A stretch of DNA of 64,000 nt. Origin: Qipengyuania sp. HL-TH1. Its GTDB lineage: Bacteria > Pseudomonadota > Alphaproteobacteria > Sphingomonadales > Sphingomonadaceae. The notes under the pieces were generated by a model that did no database searches, was not told the origin of the DNA, and saw nothing but the letters and a program-made list of their open reading frames with translations. How positions within the stretch are numbered: position 1 is the first letter of the stretch; every line of letters begins with the position of its first letter. The DNA lies in the NCBI RefSeq assembly GCF_036365825.1, contig NZ_CP142675.1:1860001-1924000 (forward strand), in the 5' to 3' direction. Position numbers and translations under genes: made by a program. Shown piece after piece: positions 51,125 to 60,166 of the stretch.

Positions 51125-53225
51125 ACCCGCTCCGCTTCATCAACCCCGGCCTCGCGCTGCCGATCGGGATCCTGACGATCATCCTGCTGATGGTCGTCCC
51201 GATCCCGGCAATGCTGCTCGACGTCTTCTTCGTGCTCAACATCGCCTTGTCGGTGTCGGTCCTGATGGCCGCCATGAACGCGCAGAAACCGCTCGATTTC
51301 TCCTCCTTCCCCTCGGTCCTGCTGTTCGCCACGCTGCTGCGGCTCGCGCTCAACGTGGCATCGACGCGGATCGTGCTGCTCAACGGGCATGAAGGCGGCG
51401 CTGCCGCGGGCAAGGTCATCGAGGCCTTCGGCGCCTTTCTCATCGGCGGCAATTTCGCGGTCGGTATCTTCGTCTTCCTGATCCTGATGATCATCAATCT
51501 GATGGTCGTCACCAAGGGCGCGGGGCGCGTCTCCGAAGTCTCCGCCCGCTTCACGCTGGATGCATTGCCCGGCAAGCAGATGGCGATCGACGCCGATCTC
51601 GCCGCCGGGCTGCTCACCGCCGACGAAGCCAAGGCCCGCCGCCGCGAAATCGCCACGGAGGCCGATTTCTACGGTTCGATGGATGGTGCCAGCAAATTCG
51701 TGAAGGGCGATGCGGTCGCCGCGCTGCTGATCCTGCTGATCAATGTGATCGCAGGCCTGGTGCTGGGCATGTCCACCCACGATCTTTCGGCGGGCGACGC
51801 AGCCAGCTTCTACATCACGCTGGCGGTCGGCGATGCGCTGGTCGCTTCGGTCCCGGCACTGCTGCTGTCGATCGCCGCCGCGGTTATCGTCACGCGGGTT
51901 TCCGATGCGCGCAACCTGACCGACCAGATCAGCGGGCAATTGTCCGATCCGAAGATCTGGCTGCCGGTCGCCTGCATCCTGTTCATCATCGGCTGCATTC
52001 CCGCGATGCCGCAATCGATCATCCTGCCGCTGGCGGCGGGGGCGTTCTGGCTGTGGCACAGCCTGCGCAAGCGGGAAGAGGCGGAATTCAACGTTCCCGA
52101 GGCGGTGGTCATCCCCGATCCGGCGCATATCGCGATCGACGAGGTCACCGACCAGACGCTGGTTACCATCCAGCTTGGCTATGGCCTTATCCATCTGACC
52201 GACGAGAAACATGGCGCCACGCTGATCGCGCGGCTGACCGGGCTGCGCAAGCAAATGTGCCAGACCTTCGGCTTCATCGTGCCGCAGTTCCGGATCGAGG
52301 ATAGTTTCGAAGTCGATCCCGACAGCTACCGGATCACGCTGGGCGGCGCGGCGATCGGCGGCGGCAAGATCAAGCCGCACCATCTACTCGCCATCGATAC
52401 GGGCGATGTCATGCACTCGCAGGCGGTCCCCGGCGAAGCGACGATCGACCCCAGCTTCGGCTGCCCCGCGCTGTGGATCGACGCGGGCTCGCGCGACCTT
52501 GCGGTGGCCGAGGGCTATCTCGCGGTCGATCCCGAAAGCGTCATCGCCACGCAGATCCACCAATTGCTCGCCGTCAGGGCGCAGGATTTGCTCGGCCCCG
52601 ACCAGGTCCGCGACCTGATCGACCATTTGCGTGGCCGCCATGGCCAGCTGATCGAAACGATCACCCCGCAGCCGCTGTCGCTCGCGGCGGTGACTCGGCT
52701 GCTCAAGGCGCTGCTCGCCGACGGAATTTCGCTGCGTCATTCGCTGCGGGTCTTCTCTCGAGCCTTTCGCTCGCGGCGCAGCAGACTACCGAGCACGACC
52801 GCCTGATCGATATCGTCCGTGCCGACCTGGGTGCGATGATCGTCGCCGAAGCCTGCCCGCCCGATGCCAAATTGCCGGTCATCACGCTGGCCGCCCAGCT
52901 CGAAGACATGGTCGTCGGCGGGCTGCAGGACCCGGCTTCGGGCGAAATCGTGATCGAACCCGACCTCGCCCGCTCGATCGGCGAGCGTATCGCCACCATC
53001 GTGGCACAGCGCGATCCTGCCGCAACCCGGCCCGCGCTGATCGTCCAGCCGCGCGCCCGCCGCGCGCTGACCGCGCTCCTGCGCCTGCGCGCACCGCACT
53101 GCCTGGTGCTGTCGATCAACGAACTCCCCGCTGCCCAGCCGATCGAAGTGATCGCGGTGGTCGGCGACGAAGCACCCGCCCAACCTGCCCAACTCGGCCA
53201 TGAAACGGAGGCCCTCGCGGCATGA
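51121..53225 (+). pseudogene. flhA: Flagellar export gate FlhA, split by an apparent frameshift
   Basis: The first frame (51121-52806) encodes 561 residues: eight N-terminal spans with the FHIPEP-family stretch NLMVVTKGAGRVSEVSARFT, LDALPGKQMAIDADLAAG, and the start of the cytoplasmic domain, up to LLADGISLRHSLRVF. After about 52755 this frame becomes Arg/Ser-rich and stops. The remaining FlhA C-terminus (SSLSLAAQQTTEHDRLIDIV, then PALIVQPRARRALTALL and SINELPAAQPIEVIAVVG) continues in another frame to 53225. Removing one TC from TCTTCTCTCG rejoins them to give about 700 residues, the normal length. It could be a real mutation or an indel error. The joined protein is the export gate. Confidence 0.88.
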
Positions 53226-53947
53226 AGTACGACCACTCCCATTTCAAAGCGCAGCGCGCCTATGCGAGCGAGATCAACGAGCGGATCGGAAACTTCCTGC
53301 CGATGGTCCGCAAGCTGGCCTGGTATTACGAAGGCAGTTGCGGCGCATCGGTCGATGTCGACGATTTGCTCCAGGCGGGAATGATCGCGCTGACCGAATG
53401 CGCGCAGCGCCACGACCGGCCGGGCGAAGATGGCTTTGCCGCCTATGCCAAGATGCGCGTGCGGGGGGCGATGATCGACCTGTTGCGCGGGCAATCGCCG
53501 CATGCGCGCGGTGCAGCAGCGCAGCGCCGGCGGATCGATGCGACCATGGACCGCCTGCGCAGCGCCTTGGGGCGCGATCCCTCGGCCGAGGAGATGGCGC
53601 AGGAACTGCATGTTTCAGTGGGGGAATATCACGATATGCGAACACAACTGGCGACGCGGGTCGTGGATCTGGAGGACTGTTATTCGGACTCCAATCCGGC
53701 CTTCGGTTCGACCGAGCCCGATGCCGAGGCGCGGCTGCTCGAAGCCGATGACCGGACGGCGCTCGCCGAAGCCATCGCACAGCTCCCCGAGCGGTTGCAG
53801 CTGATCGTGAAGCTCCATTTCATCGAGGAGCTGAACCTGACCGAAATTGCCACGGTGCTCGATGTCAGCGTTCCGCGTGTTCACCAGCTCAAATCATCCG
53901 CGCTGGCGAAGCTCCAACTCGCCATTGTCGAACGCTCCAGCGATTAA
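53222..53947 (+). CDS. fliA: Flagellar RNA polymerase sigma factor FliA (sigma-28)
   Basis: The product is 241 residues. Region 2 is FLPMVRKLAWYYEGSCGASVDVDDLLQAGMIALTECAQ, and region 4 is LPERLQLIVKLHFIEELNLTEIATVLDVSVPRVHQLKSSALAKL. It binds RNA polymerase and directs it to late flagellar promoters, and is inhibited by FlgM (gene at 49573). Its ATG overlaps the flhA stop by 4 bases. The sigma-54 promoter at 50222 probably drives its expression. Confidence 0.95.
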   Translation: MKYDHSHFKAQRAYASEINERIGNFLPMVRKLAWYYEGSCGASVDVDDLLQAGMIALTECAQRHDRPGEDGFAAYAKMRVRGAMIDLLRGQSPHARGAAAQRRRIDATMDRLRSALGRDPSAEEMAQELHVSVGEYHDMRTQLATRVVDLEDCYSDSNPAFGSTEPDAEARLLEADDRTALAEAIAQLPERLQLIVKLHFIEELNLTEIATVLDVSVPRVHQLKSSALAKLQLAIVERSSD

Positions 53948-53954
53948 CAATTGC

Positions 53955-53977
53955 TAAACGGTGTATGGCTACCGCCG
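53955..53977 (+). promoter_or_regulatory. Sigma-28-like promoter after fliA
   Basis: TAAA at 53955-53958, exactly 15 bases, then GCCG at 53974-53977, continuing CGAA. This matches TAAA-N15-GCCGATAA except for the two bases after GCCG. It precedes the unknown gene starting at 54086 by about 110 bases. No other promoter is apparent there. Confidence 0.45.
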
Positions 53978-54085
53978 CGAAATCGGTGCGGAATTTGGGG
54001 TCCAGCCGGTGACATGGGTCTTAGTGAAGGTGTAATGACACCGCGTCGCGCCCTCTTCAGGGCTCGTCCGTTGGGGAAGCAAGAA

Positions 54086-54490
54086 ATGTCACTCTGGGAA
54101 ACCAGGATCCTGACTTTTGTCGAGGCCTGTTCGGTCGGTGGGTTCGGAGCCGCTAACGAAGCGATCCTGGCCCTGGCCGATATTCTCGATGAAGCCCCCG
54201 AGGAAGTCGCGCCGATCATCTCGCCCCGCGCCAGCCGCGAGCGCTTGATCCAGCTGATCGAGGTCGATGCGCATATCTGCGCCGCCATGGAACTTGTCGG
54301 CCCGCTCTGCGGAATCCTCGTATCCCGCTCGCCGATCGGCTCGTCCTCGGGACTGGTGAAGATCGTCGACGAGGTCGAGGAAGGCAATTTCTTTGCCGCC
54401 GATCCGGCGGTGGCGCTGCTTGGGGCCTATGGCCGGGCGCTGGTTTCGGTCATGACCTCGGGCACCATACCCAGCGACGTCGACAGCTAA
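54086..54490 (+). CDS. Unknown protein in the flagellar cluster
   Basis: The product is 134 residues from the ATG at 54086, after GGGGAAG; earlier in-frame starts (for example 54014) would add residues unlike the rest. I do not recognise the family. The protein is probably soluble and mostly helical (FVEACSVGGFGAANEAILALADILDE, SRERLIQLIEVDAHICAAMELVG), with an acidic stretch VKIVDEVEEGNFFAADPAVALLG. It has no signal peptide or membrane span. It lies between fliA and a LuxR-type regulator and behind a sigma-28-like promoter, so a role in motility or its control is likely but unproven. Confidence 0.65.
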   Translation: MSLWETRILTFVEACSVGGFGAANEAILALADILDEAPEEVAPIISPRASRERLIQLIEVDAHICAAMELVGPLCGILVSRSPIGSSSGLVKIVDEVEEGNFFAADPAVALLGAYGRALVSVMTSGTIPSDVDS

Positions 54491-54512
54491 TCCTGGCCTA
54501 TCGGAAGACGGG

Positions 54513-55181
54513 CTATTGCAGGACCCGAGCAGGAGCGGGACTATTGCCCCCTTCGCCCCCGCGGCCCGATGGGCTCGCAAAGGCCTGCGCTGCTCCGCAA
54601 GCGCCGCCTTCGACCGCCACCCGGATCGCCTGCGTCGCAGTACGCACGTCGAGCCGAACCATCAGATTGGCGCGATGCGCCTCGACGGTGCGCGGACTGA
54701 TACCCAGATAGCGGGCGATTTCCTTGCTCGTGCCATAGTCCAGCATGCAACCGAGTACCTGGCGTTCGCGATTGCTGAGTGTGTCGAGCCGCCGCCGCGC
54801 CGTGCTGGCGCGTTTGCGCTGCGCGAGCCGGGCCGCGAAACTGCCCTGCAGCTTGCCGTATTCGGCCATGATCTCCGCCGGGTCGATGGGAAAGCCGACA
54901 TAGGAGGCGGCTCCCGCCTGCATCGCCCGGACGACGCGCTGGATGTCCGGCTGGTGGGCATAGGCGATCACCGGCAGCCACGAACGCTGCTCCAGCGCCT
55001 CGACCAATTGCGCCATATCGCCGCGCTCGTCGCAGTACAGAACCAGCCCCTGCGAGGGCATGTGCTCGGCAAACTCCGCCACGGTCTCGAACGGTTCTGA
55101 GTGAATCCGGCAGTCCATCAGCAGGCGGCACACTTGCGCCCTGCGCGCCGCGGCACTGTCGATCACGAAAACCTTCAACAT
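54513..55181 (-). CDS. LuxR/FixJ-type regulator with degenerate receiver
   Basis: The product is 222 residues. The receiver-like domain has only one Asp at the strand-1 end (VFVIDSAA), a possible phospho-acceptor Asp51 (LVLYCDERGD), and no conserved Lys (YVGFPID). The C-terminal DNA-binding domain is intact (LSNRERQVLGCMLDYGTSKEIARYLGISPRTVEAHRANLMVRLDV). A low-complexity Gly/Ala/Pro tail of about 30 residues follows. It sits between fliS and the unknown gene in the flagellar cluster, and may regulate flagellar genes in a phosphorylation-independent way. Confidence 0.87.
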   Translation of the reverse strand: MLKVFVIDSAAARRAQVCRLLMDCRIHSEPFETVAEFAEHMPSQGLVLYCDERGDMAQLVEALEQRSWLPVIAYAHQPDIQRVVRAMQAGAASYVGFPIDPAEIMAEYGKLQGSFAARLAQRKRASTARRRLDTLSNRERQVLGCMLDYGTSKEIARYLGISPRTVEAHRANLMVRLDVRTATQAIRVAVEGGACGAAQAFASPSGRGGEGGNSPAPARVLQ

Positions 55182-55358
55182 TCAGGAAGTCCCAGGAAAC
55201 AAACGCACGATCCGGCCAGCCCCAACTGGCGCGGGTCTCGGGGTTCGCTTGGGATGCACAAGGTGCGCGAATCCATCGAGACCGCGGCCACGATACAATT
55301 GCTCTGCGCGGTTTGCGATTGCGACGTTCTCCGTTTCGGAGATCGCGCGTGACGCCGG

Positions 55359-55751
55359 TCAGGCCTGCATCGTGCCCTGTTTCGCAGCCCGGAAGGCAGC
55401 GGAAATTTCGCGCAGATCGCCGCGTAGCTGCGCGATTTGCTCCAGATCGATGGCGCGGATCGAATCGAGCAGCATGCTTTTCGCCGCACCGTAGAATTGC
55501 GCCAGGCTCTCGGCCATTTCGGCTTCGCGGTCGATCCCGATCTCCAAAGCGGTCAACGCGGTGACGCAGCGCGTCAGCACGCGGCTGCGCGCGGCGCGGT
55601 CGTGGCGCGATTCGGCGATTTCGAGCAGGCCCAGATTGTCGATCAGATCGTCGAGGCAGAACAAGACGAGGTCGTCGCGCCCGCTGGCGATCAGCCGGGC
55701 TTCGAAATTGCTTTGCCGGTAGGCATCGCCGGGTCGGGCACGGGCCAGCAT
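55359..55751 (-). CDS. fliS: Flagellin export chaperone FliS
   Basis: The product is 130 residues from the ATG at 55751, which lies one base after the fliD stop. It is a small helical protein with the FliS-like start (AYRQSNFEARLIASGRDDLVLFCLDDLIDNLGLLEIAES) and the middle VLTRCVTALTALEIGIDREAEMAESLAQFYGAAKSMLLDSI. FliS binds flagellin and prevents early polymerisation. The fliD-fliS order agrees. The family similarity is moderate. Confidence 0.82.
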   Translation of the reverse strand: MLARARPGDAYRQSNFEARLIASGRDDLVLFCLDDLIDNLGLLEIAESRHDRAARSRVLTRCVTALTALEIGIDREAEMAESLAQFYGAAKSMLLDSIRAIDLEQIAQLRGDLREISAAFRAAKQGTMQA

Positions 55752-55752
55752 G

Positions 55753-57171
55753 TCAGTTCCCCTGGTTGTTCCAGATGTCGATCTGGGACTGGAGGAAGGA
55801 CAGGGTGGATTGCGACGCGGTGATCCGGCTTTCGGACTTGGCGAAACGCGCGACCATGTTCGAACGGAAGGTTTCCTGCTGTTCGGCGAGCTTTTCGAGA
55901 TCGCGCGTAAGCTGGTCCGATTGCGACTGGTAGCGCGCCACCGATCCGGCCAGCGTTCCCGGATCGCTCGCCATGCTGTTCGCACGCGCCATCCGGTCGA
56001 TCGTGGCATAAATGCCGTTGATGCCAGTGGTAAACATGGCGGCCACGCCCGAGGCATCGCGCGCCAGCGCATCGACCAGCTTGGCCTCGTCGAAGCGGAA
56101 GCTGCCGTCACGCTCGATCGCCAGGCCCAGTTCGGCCAGCGTTTTCGGAGCGCCTTCCGCCGCATTGGGCATGATCACGGTGGAGCCGAGTGCGGACAGA
56201 TCGCGGCGCAGCGCGCGCGCACCGGTGTCGCGCGAGAGCTCTCCCGTCAGCGGGTCGACCGCGCTGCTCAGTTCGGCGGCGATTTCATTGAGCGCGCCGG
56301 TAATGTCCTGCATCATGCCGGAGATCGCGCTGGTGGCGCTGTTGAAGCCGATCGTCGCAGGGGCGCCGACATTGGTGCCCGTCAATGTCAGCGACAGGCC
56401 CGGCGCAATGCTGTCGATCGTGTTCGACGCACTGCGGCGGGCAAGGCCGTCGAGGAGGAATTCGGCATCGGCGGAGGTCTTGACCAGCCGCGCGGGGTCG
56501 TCGCCCGGCTGCCAGGCCAGTGCCGACAGCCCCGGATTAGCGCCATCTTCGGTGGCTTCGATGGTGAAGCCGTTCTGCACACCGTCGGCCCCCTTGACCA
56601 CCAGCTGTGCGCCCGCATCGGTCTGTGCGACATAGGCGTTCAGCCCGGCGTTCTTCCCGTTGATCGCGGCGGCCACCTGCGACAGCGTCGCTCCGGCGGC
56701 GATGTCGATCGTCAGCGGTGTCTTGCCCGTATTCTCGGTAAAGCTCGCATTGCTCGTCGTGCCGAAACGGATGGTAAGCGTGCCGGCCCCGACCGTGTCG
56801 CTTGCGCTGGCATAGGTAGGCCCGGTGAGGATCTGGTTGTTCGCCAGCTTGGTGACTTCGAGCGAATAGCTGCCCTTGCCCACCGCCCCCAGCGGGGTGG
56901 AGACTGCGGCGACCGCGGTGTTGCTGATCGTCGGCAGGGGCGCGAGATCGCCGGTCCGCAGCCGATCGCCCAGCGCCGTGGCAAAGGTGGAGAGGCTGCT
57001 GCGGATCGATCCCGCAAGCGAGATCCGCCGCTCGAGCGTTTCCGACTTGTCGGCCAGCCGCTGGTTGCGCCCGGCGAACTGCGCCTCGGCCAATTGCTCG
57101 GCCAAACCGGTCATGTCTACGCCGCTGCCGATACCGAGCGAGGTGGCGATCGAGGAACTGGAAATACTCAT
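55753..57171 (-). CDS. fliD: Flagellar filament cap protein FliD
   Basis: The product is 472 residues. The N-terminus is SIATSLGIGSGVDMTGLAEQLAEAQFAGRNQRLADK with the family SGVD motif. The middle has the FliD_N/FliD_C features (LTIRFGTTSNASFTE, TPLTIDIAAGATLSQVAAAIN, GLSLTLTGTNVGAPATIGF), and the C-terminus has a long coiled coil (ARYQSQSDQLTRDLEKLAEQQETFRSNMVARFAKSESRI). It forms the cap under which flagellin is added. It overlaps flhB by 4 bases. Confidence 0.94.
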   Translation of the reverse strand: MSISSSSIATSLGIGSGVDMTGLAEQLAEAQFAGRNQRLADKSETLERRISLAGSIRSSLSTFATALGDRLRTGDLAPLPTISNTAVAAVSTPLGAVGKGSYSLEVTKLANNQILTGPTYASASDTVGAGTLTIRFGTTSNASFTENTGKTPLTIDIAAGATLSQVAAAINGKNAGLNAYVAQTDAGAQLVVKGADGVQNGFTIEATEDGANPGLSALAWQPGDDPARLVKTSADAEFLLDGLARRSASNTIDSIAPGLSLTLTGTNVGAPATIGFNSATSAISGMMQDITGALNEIAAELSSAVDPLTGELSRDTGARALRRDLSALGSTVIMPNAAEGAPKTLAELGLAIERDGSFRFDEAKLVDALARDASGVAAMFTTGINGIYATIDRMARANSMASDPGTLAGSVARYQSQSDQLTRDLEKLAEQQETFRSNMVARFAKSESRITASQSTLSFLQSQIDIWNNQGN

Positions 57172-58328
57172 CGCCCTGATAACGACGCATTGCGCGGCGG
57201 ATTAACCGGCACGCGGCCATCGGCGTCGAACCGCAGCGCGGCGGGCACCTCGATTGCCGGGAGCGGCGGCGCTTCGCCGCGCTTGAGCGAGAAGACATAG
57301 GCCAGCACCGAGGCGACTGCGCCATACAGGTCTTCGCAAATGATCTGCCGTTCGCGCGTGGTGTAATAGACCGAGCGGGCCAGCTGCGGGATTTCGAGCG
57401 TCGGCAGGTCGAGTTCGCGCGCCAGTTCCTTCATCGCCATCGCCTTGTCGCCGCGCCCCTTGGCGAGGACGATGGGGGCCGAGGCCTTGTCCGGATCATA
57501 GGTCATGGCGACCGCGAAATGGGTCGGATTGGTGATCACGAACTGTGCTTCGCGCATTGCCCCGGCAACCGATCCGGTGGCGATATCGCGCTGGCGCTGC
57601 CGCCGCGCGGCGCGCATTTCGGGTGAGCCTTCGGTTTCCTTGTTTTCGTCGCGCAGCTCCTGATAGCTCATCTTCAGCCGCTTCTGCTGGCGCAGCCACT
57701 GGATCGGCAGATCGACGAAAGCGATTACCACCAGCCCGGCACCCAGCGCGAAGATCAGCGAAACGATGGCATGCCAGGCAGCGGTCAGCTGGGCCGACAG
57801 ATTGCCCCGCCCCAGCCCGATGACCGTTTCCATGCTGGTCCACCACCACCACGCCGCAATGCTGCCCAGCAGCGCGACCTTGAGCAGGCCCTTGCCCATT
57901 TCGACCAGCCCCTGCGGGCCGAACATGCGCTTGAGGCCGGACATGGGATTGATCCGCTGCCCCTTGGCCTTGAGATTGGCCGCCACCCAGCGCCCGCGGC
58001 CGAAGCCCAGCTGCGAAAGCAACGTGACCAGGATGACAGGCACCGCCAGCGTGAGGATTGCAGGCACGCCCAGCAGCAGGCCTTGCATCAGCAGGCCCCC
58101 GACGCTGAAATCGCGAATATCGCGCGCATCGAACAGGAAGGCTTCGCGTGTCAGCTGTGCGAGCCCTTCGAGCAGCAACGGCCCCGCAATCGCCAGCCAA
58201 GCGCCGCCGAACAGCATGACGGCAGCCGTGCCCGCGTCCTTGGAACGCAGGACGTCGCCCTTCTTGGTCGCGTCCGCCAGCCGCTTCTCGGTTGGGGCAA
58301 AGGTCTTTTCGCCGGCAGTCTCGCTCAT
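57168..58328 (-). CDS. flhB: Flagellar export switch protein FlhB
   Basis: The product is 386 residues. Four membrane spans in the first 210 residues are followed by the cytoplasmic domain with the autocleavage motif NPTH at residues 267-270 (FVITNPTHFAVAMTYDPDKA) and the downstream VLAKGRGDKAMAMKELARE. It switches secretion from hook to filament substrates. The N-terminus, EKTFAPTEKRLADATKKGDVLRSKD, is typical. It overlaps fliR and fliD by 4 bases each. Confidence 0.95.
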   Translation of the reverse strand: MSETAGEKTFAPTEKRLADATKKGDVLRSKDAGTAAVMLFGGAWLAIAGPLLLEGLAQLTREAFLFDARDIRDFSVGGLLMQGLLLGVPAILTLAVPVILVTLLSQLGFGRGRWVAANLKAKGQRINPMSGLKRMFGPQGLVEMGKGLLKVALLGSIAAWWWWTSMETVIGLGRGNLSAQLTAAWHAIVSLIFALGAGLVVIAFVDLPIQWLRQQKRLKMSYQELRDENKETEGSPEMRAARRQRQRDIATGSVAGAMREAQFVITNPTHFAVAMTYDPDKASAPIVLAKGRGDKAMAMKELARELDLPTLEIPQLARSVYYTTRERQIICEDLYGAVASVLAYVFSLKRGEAPPLPAIEVPAALRFDADGRVPVNPPRNASLSGR

Positions 58329-59110
58329 CGCGCGATCACGCTTTCAGTCTGGTCGAGCGCGTCGCCGACGAGGCCGGTGAACTGGTCGTAAATCAGCGGT
58401 GCGGAAATGATCAGCGCGGCCAGTCCGGCAAGCACGCCAGCGGGCAGGCCGAGCGCGAAGAGATTGAGCGACGGCGCCGAGCGGCTCAGGATGCCCGTCA
58501 GCACCTGCACCAGCAACAGGATCACCGTGACCGGCAGCGCGATCCTCAGCGCGGTTTCGAACATGAAGCTGGCAAAACCCGCGATTGCCGCGAACCGTTC
58601 TGCCCCCAGCCAGGTCTGGCCCGGCGGGAAAGCGTTGTAGCTTTCGGTAACCAGCGCAATCCAGTGCAGATGCGCGCCGGTCGCCAGGAAGATCAGGGTC
58701 AGCACGATGACGAAGTACTGGCCGAAGGAGGTGGTGGTCCCGCCGCCCATCGCATCCTGCGATACCGCCATGCTCATACCCATGCCGCCGCCGATCAGTT
58801 CGGCGGCCACGGTCGGCGCGGCAAAGGCGAGCTGGAGCACGAAGCCGAGCGCCAGCCCGATGATGACCTCACCCGCCACTGCGAGCAATCCCTCAAGCGA
58901 GAGCAGGGCTTCGGGGGTCTCGACTGCCGGCATCCAGGAGGACACGAAGATCGCCAGCGCGCCAGTAATCGCGACGCGCACCGACATCGGCACCGAGGTT
59001 GCGCCGAAGAAGGGTGCGGCAAGCAGCGCAGCACCCAGCCGCGTCATCAGGAAGACGACGCGCCACATGTCCTGCTCCAGCGCACCAAGGCCGAGATCGA
59101 GGCCGTTCAC
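58325..59110 (-). CDS. fliR: Flagellar export gate protein FliR
   Basis: The product is 261 residues from the GTG at 59110, preceded by GAGGA. A longer start at 59170 would overlap fliQ heavily and add unlikely residues. Spans are seen throughout (VVFLMTRLGAALLAAPFFGATSVP, EVIIGLALGFVLQLAFAAPTVAAELIGGGMG, ALRIALPVTVILLLVQVLTGILSRSAPSLNLFALGLP). It forms the export gate with FliP and FliQ. It follows fliQ by 10 bases. Confidence 0.94.
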   Translation of the reverse strand: MNGLDLGLGALEQDMWRVVFLMTRLGAALLAAPFFGATSVPMSVRVAITGALAIFVSSWMPAVETPEALLSLEGLLAVAGEVIIGLALGFVLQLAFAAPTVAAELIGGGMGMSMAVSQDAMGGGTTTSFGQYFVIVLTLIFLATGAHLHWIALVTESYNAFPPGQTWLGAERFAAIAGFASFMFETALRIALPVTVILLLVQVLTGILSRSAPSLNLFALGLPAGVLAGLAALIISAPLIYDQFTGLVGDALDQTESVIAR

Positions 59111-59120
59111 GGCAAGGTCC

Positions 59121-59393
59121 TCAGTCGCCGATCGCTGCGATTTCGGCGAAGATATCCTGCGTGAAATCACCCACCAGCGCCATCATCGATGCGCCCAGGA
59201 TAACCAGCACGAAGGCGACCGCGCCCAGCTTAGGGACGAAGGTCAGCGTCTGTTCGTTGACCGACGTCGCGGCCTGCACCAGCCCGATCACGAGACCGAT
59301 CGCGAGGCTCGCGAGCAGGATCGGGGCGGCAACCAGTGCGGCGATCCACAACATGCGGTCGGCCATCGAAAGGAGTACGGCGCTTTCGTCCAT
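59121..59393 (-). CDS. fliQ: Flagellar export gate protein FliQ
   Basis: The product is 90 residues, the usual size, with two membrane spans (LWIAALVAAPILLASLAIGLVIGLVQAAT and LGAVAFVLVILGASMMALVGDF) and the linking SVNEQTLTFVPK, a highly conserved FliQ segment. It lies between fliP and fliR. Confidence 0.94.
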   Translation of the reverse strand: MDESAVLLSMADRMLWIAALVAAPILLASLAIGLVIGLVQAATSVNEQTLTFVPKLGAVAFVLVILGASMMALVGDFTQDIFAEIAAIGD

Positions 59394-59398
59394 GAGAT

Positions 59399-60166
59399 CT
59401 ATCCGAAGCTTGAGGCGAGCGAGCCCATCAGCAGCGCCCAGCCGTCGACGAGGACGAACAGCAGCAGCTTGAAGGGCAGCGACACGATCATCGGGCTCAT
59501 CATCATCATGCCGAGGCTCATCAGCACGCTGGAGACGACGAGGTCGATGACGAGAAACGGCAGGAACAGCATGAAGCCGATCTGGAAGGCGGTCTTGAGT
59601 TCGCTGGTGACGAAGGCCGGCAGCAGGATCGAGAAGGGCACGTCCTGCGGGCTGGCGAACTGCCCCGCCCCGGCGATATCGGCGAACATTTCAAGGTCGT
59701 ATTCGCGTGTCTGGCGGATCATGAAGCCGTGGAACTGGTCACCGGCGCGTTCGATCGCGACTTCGGCACCGATCTCGCCTGCAGAATAGGGGGCGATGGC
59801 GTTTTCGTTCACCGCTTCCAGCGTCGGCGCCATGATGAACAGCGACAGGAACAGGCTGATCCCGATCAGCACCTGGTTGGGCGGCGATTGCTGCAGGCCG
59901 AGCGCCTGTCGCAGGATCGCCAGCACCACGATGATCCGGGTGAAGCTGGTCATCATCAGCAGCAGCGCGGGCAGAATGGTCAGCAGGCCCATCACCAGCA
60001 GCAGCTGGAGCGACAGGCTCAGCGGTTCGCCGCCGGCCCCTGCCATCTCGCCGAAAGCGCGGTCGAGCGCGCCCGACACCGCGGCATCCCCGGTCTGCGC
60101 GCGGACGAGCGCGGGATAGGCCAGCGCAGCCAGCGCCGCGGCGAGTTTGGCGAGACGAGCGATCAT
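59399..60166 (-). CDS. fliP: Flagellar export gate protein FliP
   Basis: The product is 255 residues from the ATG at 60166. A signal peptide (MIARLAKLAAALAALAYPALVRA) precedes the core. Conserved stretches are LLMMTSFTRIIVVLAILRQALGLQQSPPNQVLIGI and QIGFMLFLPFLVIDLVVSSVLMSLGMMMMSP. It forms the gate ring of the export channel. Its start overlaps the fliO stop by 4 bases. Confidence 0.95.
   Translation of the reverse strand: MIARLAKLAAALAALAYPALVRAQTGDAAVSGALDRAFGEMAGAGGEPLSLSLQLLLVMGLLTILPALLLMMTSFTRIIVVLAILRQALGLQQSPPNQVLIGISLFLSLFIMAPTLEAVNENAIAPYSAGEIGAEVAIERAGDQFHGFMIRQTREYDLEMFADIAGAGQFASPQDVPFSILLPAFVTSELKTAFQIGFMLFLPFLVIDLVVSSVLMSLGMMMMSPMIVSLPFKLLLFVLVDGWALLMGSLASSFG

Noticed and set aside
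52745..52806. Programmed ribosomal frameshift in flhA
   Set aside because: No slippery heptamer, downstream pseudoknot or conserved precedent is visible; a TC-tract indel is simpler.
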